Assembly (NCBI RefSeq): GCF_000003605.2
Contig: NW_003148769.1
Span: 562,173 to 584,325 of the forward strand
Reading direction: 5' to 3'
DNA from: Saccoglossus kowalevskii
Lineage: Eukaryota; Hemichordata; Enteropneusta; Harrimaniidae
Length of the DNA: 22,153 nucleotides
Under the pieces are notes generated by a model that saw only the letters and a list, made by a program, of their open reading frames with translations, was not told the DNA's origin and made no database searches. Of the stretch, positions 18,969 through 22,153 are shown one piece after another (positions within the stretch are counted from its first letter, which is position 1; every line of letters starts with the position of its first letter). The position numbers were made by a program, and so were the translations under genes.

Positions 18969-20358
18969 ATACAAATAGTATTACAAATAGTTTACTTACA
19001 CACAAAAAAATAATGACAAAAGAATTTTAATTATAATTAACATTAGACGCTGTTTCCAAAGTACATTAAAACAGTTTGGCCAGGCTGCTGTACATGATAC
19101 TCGCTGATCCGAAGATCAGACATATGGATGAAGCAAAAAATAGCATCAAAAATTTGGAACTCACATGAGTCAACAAAACTCGACTTTGTTAGAAATTGGT
19201 AAACTTTTAGTCACGTCATTACCTCCATCTTATCTACGTCGCTACATCAGTCTGACAAGCAGAAAGTTTAGGAACATAGGAACTTATTGCTAAATTTAAA
19301 TTCATGTATTTTTTATTCAGTTGAGGTTTCAGATCTATCCACCAACTCATTTAGCTAAGAATCTTAATTAAAATGACACCCAAACAAAAAGCAATATATC
19401 ATGTTTAATCCATTACATCGCCATCAAACAATTTGAACTCTTAATGTAGAGATGCAGTTTACTTGACAGATATTTTAATTAGTTAAACAGGAAACCAAGA
19501 TGACCTCCATTGTCCACAAAACTATATATTTTCGGAAAGCTTATTGTATGAATTTTAAAATTTTGTTAGTATTTTTTTTTTTATGGAAACTGTTGAAATA
19601 TGCACAAAAATGTGCTTTTTTGGTCAAAAGTGATTAAAAAAATAGCTTCTATACCATGCTTCTGTTTCCTGTCAAAATTCGTTTATGGGTACATCTGCTT
19701 ACTATGAAGAAAATGCCGTCTTGAAAACTGTCTACCAGTTGTCAATTTTGCAGAGCAGCAGCTCAAATTTCACTACTTCAAGTTTATGCATACATTAACA
19801 CCCAGGCTAGTTGTCTGTACGATTGTTGTAACACTGTTCAACCAAAAACAATGCCCCGACGGCATTTTGAAGATAAACACATTGTCAATCATTTGTGAAA
19901 AGTACAAAATAAAAGGTCAAAGCGTCTAGAAGCTATTTTTTCTGGGATGTGCACTAAAAAGAAGCTGAGATAATTGCTAATTTGCATAACATTTCACTCT
20001 GTAAGAAGTTTGCTAATGCTCTTAATTAAAATGGGTGTAACAGTTCCAAATTTAAATATATTATTGTTTTGTTAAAAGTTAAACATAGTGCATAATATGG
20101 AGATCCCGTCATTTCTTTTTTTCACCATGTTTCTTTTTTGATATTTATGTACAGCCTTGCTAAATCTTGCTAAACCTTCAAAAGAGATAGTGTTTGGACC
20201 TGTTATCTATATTTTAAAATCGTTTTTGAGTATGTTCCACAATTCACAATTCTACAAAATGTTAACAGTCTATAGCCAAGACTGATTTGATATTAAAAAG
20301 CAAAACAAAAAAAAATCACTTCCAAGTGCCCACGAACCTGCGTCTCTAACTTAAGGCG
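18969..20358. mobile_element. Insertion of about 1.39 kb with 12-bp direct repeats, class unknown
   Basis: The first repeat unit is continuous where this segment lies (AATTATATTTTTTGC at about 11843-11858). Here the word AAGAAGTTAATT stands on both sides (18957-18968 and 20359-20370), as expected for a target-site duplication. The content is AT-rich with long A or T runs, no coding remnant and no terminal inverted repeats. A run of nine A at 20307-20315 lies close to the right end. The TSD length fits a LINE- or SINE-type insertion better than most DNA transposons, but no family was recognised. Confidence 0.6.
19637..19941. repeat. 15-bp perfect inverted repeat within the insertion
   Basis: AAAAAATAGCTTCTA (19637-19651) and TAGAAGCTATTTTTT (19927-19941) are exact reverse complements separated by 275 bases. 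Both lie inside the 18969-20358 insertion. Confidence 0.7.
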
Positions 20359-20370
20359 AAGAAGTTAATT

Positions 20371-20846
20371 TTATTATTTGCTTTGAATTCTTAGTGATTG
20401 CAAAATTTTGCTTCAAACATTATACATGCTATATATTTGTTGTTATTTAAAAGCACACAATAAGCTAATTACATAATTTGCATAAGTCTGAAGTAGGGAA
20501 CAATGTATTATATTCAGAGCAATTAAGTACTTTGAAATCTATTAACTTTCTGGATAACAAGCTTTCTATTATAGAATTCTCATTACTGACTAATATTCCG
20601 CTATTTCAAACGATTTTTTGCACGGGCATTTTCAAGAGTCGTTCCAACGGTGAATAGTCTACATTTCACAGTAAGCCAAGTGGAGGGCCTCTTACTCAAC
20701 ATCAACTATGTTGAGCATCGATACCCCAGTATATTTAGCTGCAGTACTCTACTGTGGAAATACTGTAGTTGATTGGTAATGCCGCATTTAACAAACAATT
20801 TATAATCCGTCTGGCATTTGCAATTTGGCCTCCAAAACTACTAGAA
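20371..20846. repeat. Segmental duplication block dup3b (non-coding)
   Basis: Second copy of 11861-12336, same orientation. It starts right after the insertion at 18969-20358 and ends at the AAGAAATTT repeat run. It has a local extra palindrome (CTCAACAT...ATGTTGAG, about 20697-20715) where the other copy reads CTCAACATCGAGCG. Confidence 0.8.
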
Positions 20847-20891
20847 ATTTAACAAGAAATTCAAGAATTTTTAAGAAATTTAAGAAATTTC
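20841..20891 (+). repeat. AAGAAATTT minisatellite replacing the 3' end of H4 copy B
   Basis: About five imperfect units (TAGAAATTT, CAAGAAATT, CAAGAATTT, TAAGAAATTT, TAAGAAATTT) stand where the other copy has about 70 bases of unique sequence, including a single ACAAGAAATTT. This fits local slippage from that seed word combined with loss of the H4 3' end. Confidence 0.65.
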
Positions 20892-21065
20892 GCTGTAAGC
20901 GAAAGCGTTATATGACGGCATGCACTTGACACCCCCACGACATGCAAAACAAATGATAGATGACTTGGCAATACCTTGAATACTATATAGCTCAATAAAA
21001 ACGATCAAAATGTCGAATCGAGCGGGAGGTTCGGTGAAATTAGTATTAGGCCAAGATCTATCAAT
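20891..21065 (-). pseudogene. Histone H4 pseudogene, decayed copy B
   Basis: The minus strand reads IQGIAKSSI and ACRGGVKC, closer to H4 (IQGITKPAI, ARRGGVKR) than copy A in these places, followed by NAFAYSE where H4 has DAVTYTEH. It shares with copy A the missing ISGLIYEE...VIR segment. The position of the old start codon (21063-21065) now reads ATT rather than ATG. Right after the AYSE residues the sequence changes into a run of AAGAAATTT-like units (20841-20891) that replaces the 3' end of the gene. It lies downstream of the broken glycosyltransferase copy, mirroring the arrangement at 12337-13754. Function is excluded by the lost start, the deletion and the missing 3' end. Confidence 0.75.
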
Positions 21066-21494
21066 CTGAAATATGCACACAAAAAAAACAGAAAAAATGC
21101 AGTTTTGAATATTGACATATTGACGTTCACATTTTTTAAATAAGGTAAAACAGAACAAAATAAAAATCATTGCTTCAGCGACGATCGATCGAAAGACAAT
21201 CTATTTGCTAATTGTAATCGCTACGTTCTATTATAGATATAGGAGCTATTACCTAATATGTACGACATATTAAAAATCGGAAAAGCAAACAAATGTGAAA
21301 TTCGTTAGTATTCATTTAGGTCAAATCAGTACTACTATATCGTCAACCGAACGTTACAACACGGACCTGCTCAACAATTATTATCGCATCAATTGTTTCT
21401 CCCGCGATAGTTGGTCCAGTATTTCCATATAGCATTACAAACAGCATGGATCAGAGTATATCCTAGACCACTCGTTTTGATAAAATCACCTAAC
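21066..21494. other. Spacer between the broken glycosyltransferase and H4 copy B
   Basis: Its left part matches 12546-12690 (TTTGCTAATTGTAATCGCTACGT). About 21229-21465 has no counterpart in the first unit, where the same flanks are almost contiguous, so it is an insertion here or a deletion there. No motif was recognised in the extra piece. Confidence 0.5.
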
Positions 21495-22153
21495 TTAATG
21501 CCATTTGGGATTTAAATTTTGACAGACATTGGCTATACATTGCACCATCACCAAGATAAAAACCAGTGCTCCCTTCTGATTTTGTTCTCGTTGCCTTATA
21601 ATATAATTGGTTTGCAGAACAACTGGAGTAAGGCTGTGTTGCATTTTTACTCTATTGTACCACTGCCCGCTGACAAATCTGTCTTTGGGAAGATAATTCA
21701 TCTCGATTGGGTCTTCACGAATTGGGATGTTCGATAACATTATTTGTTCCGGAGCTTTAGAACGAATTGTCCGTTGTCTGTCTTCCAACTTGCCCATATG
21801 CTCACTTAGTCATGTGGTCAATGTATTCCGCACTCTTTGTGTTGCTCTTGTCTGCGTTTAAAAACAAGAAACCAGCGCAGAAACGATCTCTTTTATCGTA
21901 ATTTGCGACACTGACGTGCATATCTGATGGGTGTATCAGTTTACGAAAAAAATGAAGAGGGTTTCCAAACCACACAGCGTCGGATTCAGTATTTAATACA
22001 CTAATATTACTCGCCAACAACTTATTAATCATTATTACACGGAACAGTCCAAATTTATAATAGTTGAGATGCCCAAATAACATGGAATGTTCTGTTCCGA
22101 ATTATATAAGCAAGGCATTCAGGTGAGGTCGCCAACCAAGTAACCCATCCCGT
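21495..22153 (-). pseudogene. Second copy of the PF03407 glycosyltransferase, broken and cut by the window edge
   Basis: This minus-strand stretch aligns with residues of about 128-347 of the intact enzyme at 12711-13754; its N-terminal part would lie beyond the window. It keeps the ESDAVWF motif, FCAGFLFLNA and LPKDRFVSGQWY. It is broken in several places. The codon matching Glu142 is TAA (22102-22104). One extra base near 21851-21853 shifts the frame just after FLFLNA. Near the C-terminus there is a one-base insertion, a loss of about 12 bases (removing RAKKWG-like residues) and a one-base loss that restores the original stop position. The remaining open pieces read 21802-22083 and 21495-21797. 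Replacements such as I179N and E188G fit relaxed selection. It lies downstream of its own dup1 and H4 copies, in the same order as the intact gene. I infer an inactive paralogue made by segmental duplication. Confidence 0.88.

Noticed and set aside
20300-20345. tRNA-derived SINE head on the minus strand (GGTTCGTGGGC B-box-like word and a run of nine T)
   Set aside because: The flanking bases do not form a T-arm stem and no A-box with proper spacing was found.
21060-21085. Splice acceptor-like TTTTTTTTGTGTGCATATTTCAG before the H4-like frame in the second unit, suggesting a spliced exon
   Set aside because: H4 is normally intronless, the AG is absent in the first unit, and the H4 start position explains the boundary better.
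1-22153. CRISPR arrays, bacterial operons, prophage or defence systems
   Set aside because: No regularly spaced repeats, no Shine-Dalgarno-led genes; low coding density and transposon types indicate an animal genome.

Overview
The window looks like an AT-rich animal (metazoan) genomic segment, most likely from a marine invertebrate. Three things point there: a PF03407-type Golgi glycosyltransferase with a single type II membrane anchor, decayed copies of the animal histone H4 gene, and both a Gypsy-class LTR retrotransposon and a CR1/L2-like LINE. There are no operons, Shine-Dalgarno sites or dense coding. I cannot name the species. Only one gene looks intact: a 347-codon single-exon glycosyltransferase on the minus strand (12711-13754).

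Layout. 1-630 is the first copy of a duplicated non-coding block (dup1a). 1611-8088 is a heavily decayed Gypsy-type element with both LTRs, a tRNA-Lys-like primer binding site and gag, RNase H and integrase remnants. The core of its reverse transcriptase is missing, and its 5' LTR carries a nested insertion of about 1.2 kb. 8089-11300 is AT-rich and non-coding, with an old internal tandem duplication at about 9400-10600. 11383-11640 and 12337-12545 are two decayed histone H4 copies on the minus strand, just downstream of the glycosyltransferase. 14200-14640 is a GC-richer patch full of CACGA/TCGTG and TTTGCGCA words. 14849-16950 is a 5'-truncated minus-strand LINE. 17130-17885 is the second copy of the first block (dup1b). 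18340-18430 holds a small cluster of CCCAAGACT words. 18969-20358 is an insertion flanked by 12-bp direct repeats. 20891-21065 is a third H4 fossil, and 21495 to the window end is a second glycosyltransferase copy, broken by a stop and frameshifts.

The main structural point is that the window holds two copies of one tandemly repeated unit in the same order and orientation: dup1, then an H4-upstream-like block, then an H4 fossil, then the glycosyltransferase. The first unit is swollen by the Gypsy element and other sequence; the second has lost its glycosyltransferase function. This is birth-and-death evolution of a glycosyltransferase array riding with fossil histone genes. I see no CRISPR, tRNA or rRNA gene, and I do not claim a new defence or catalytic system.
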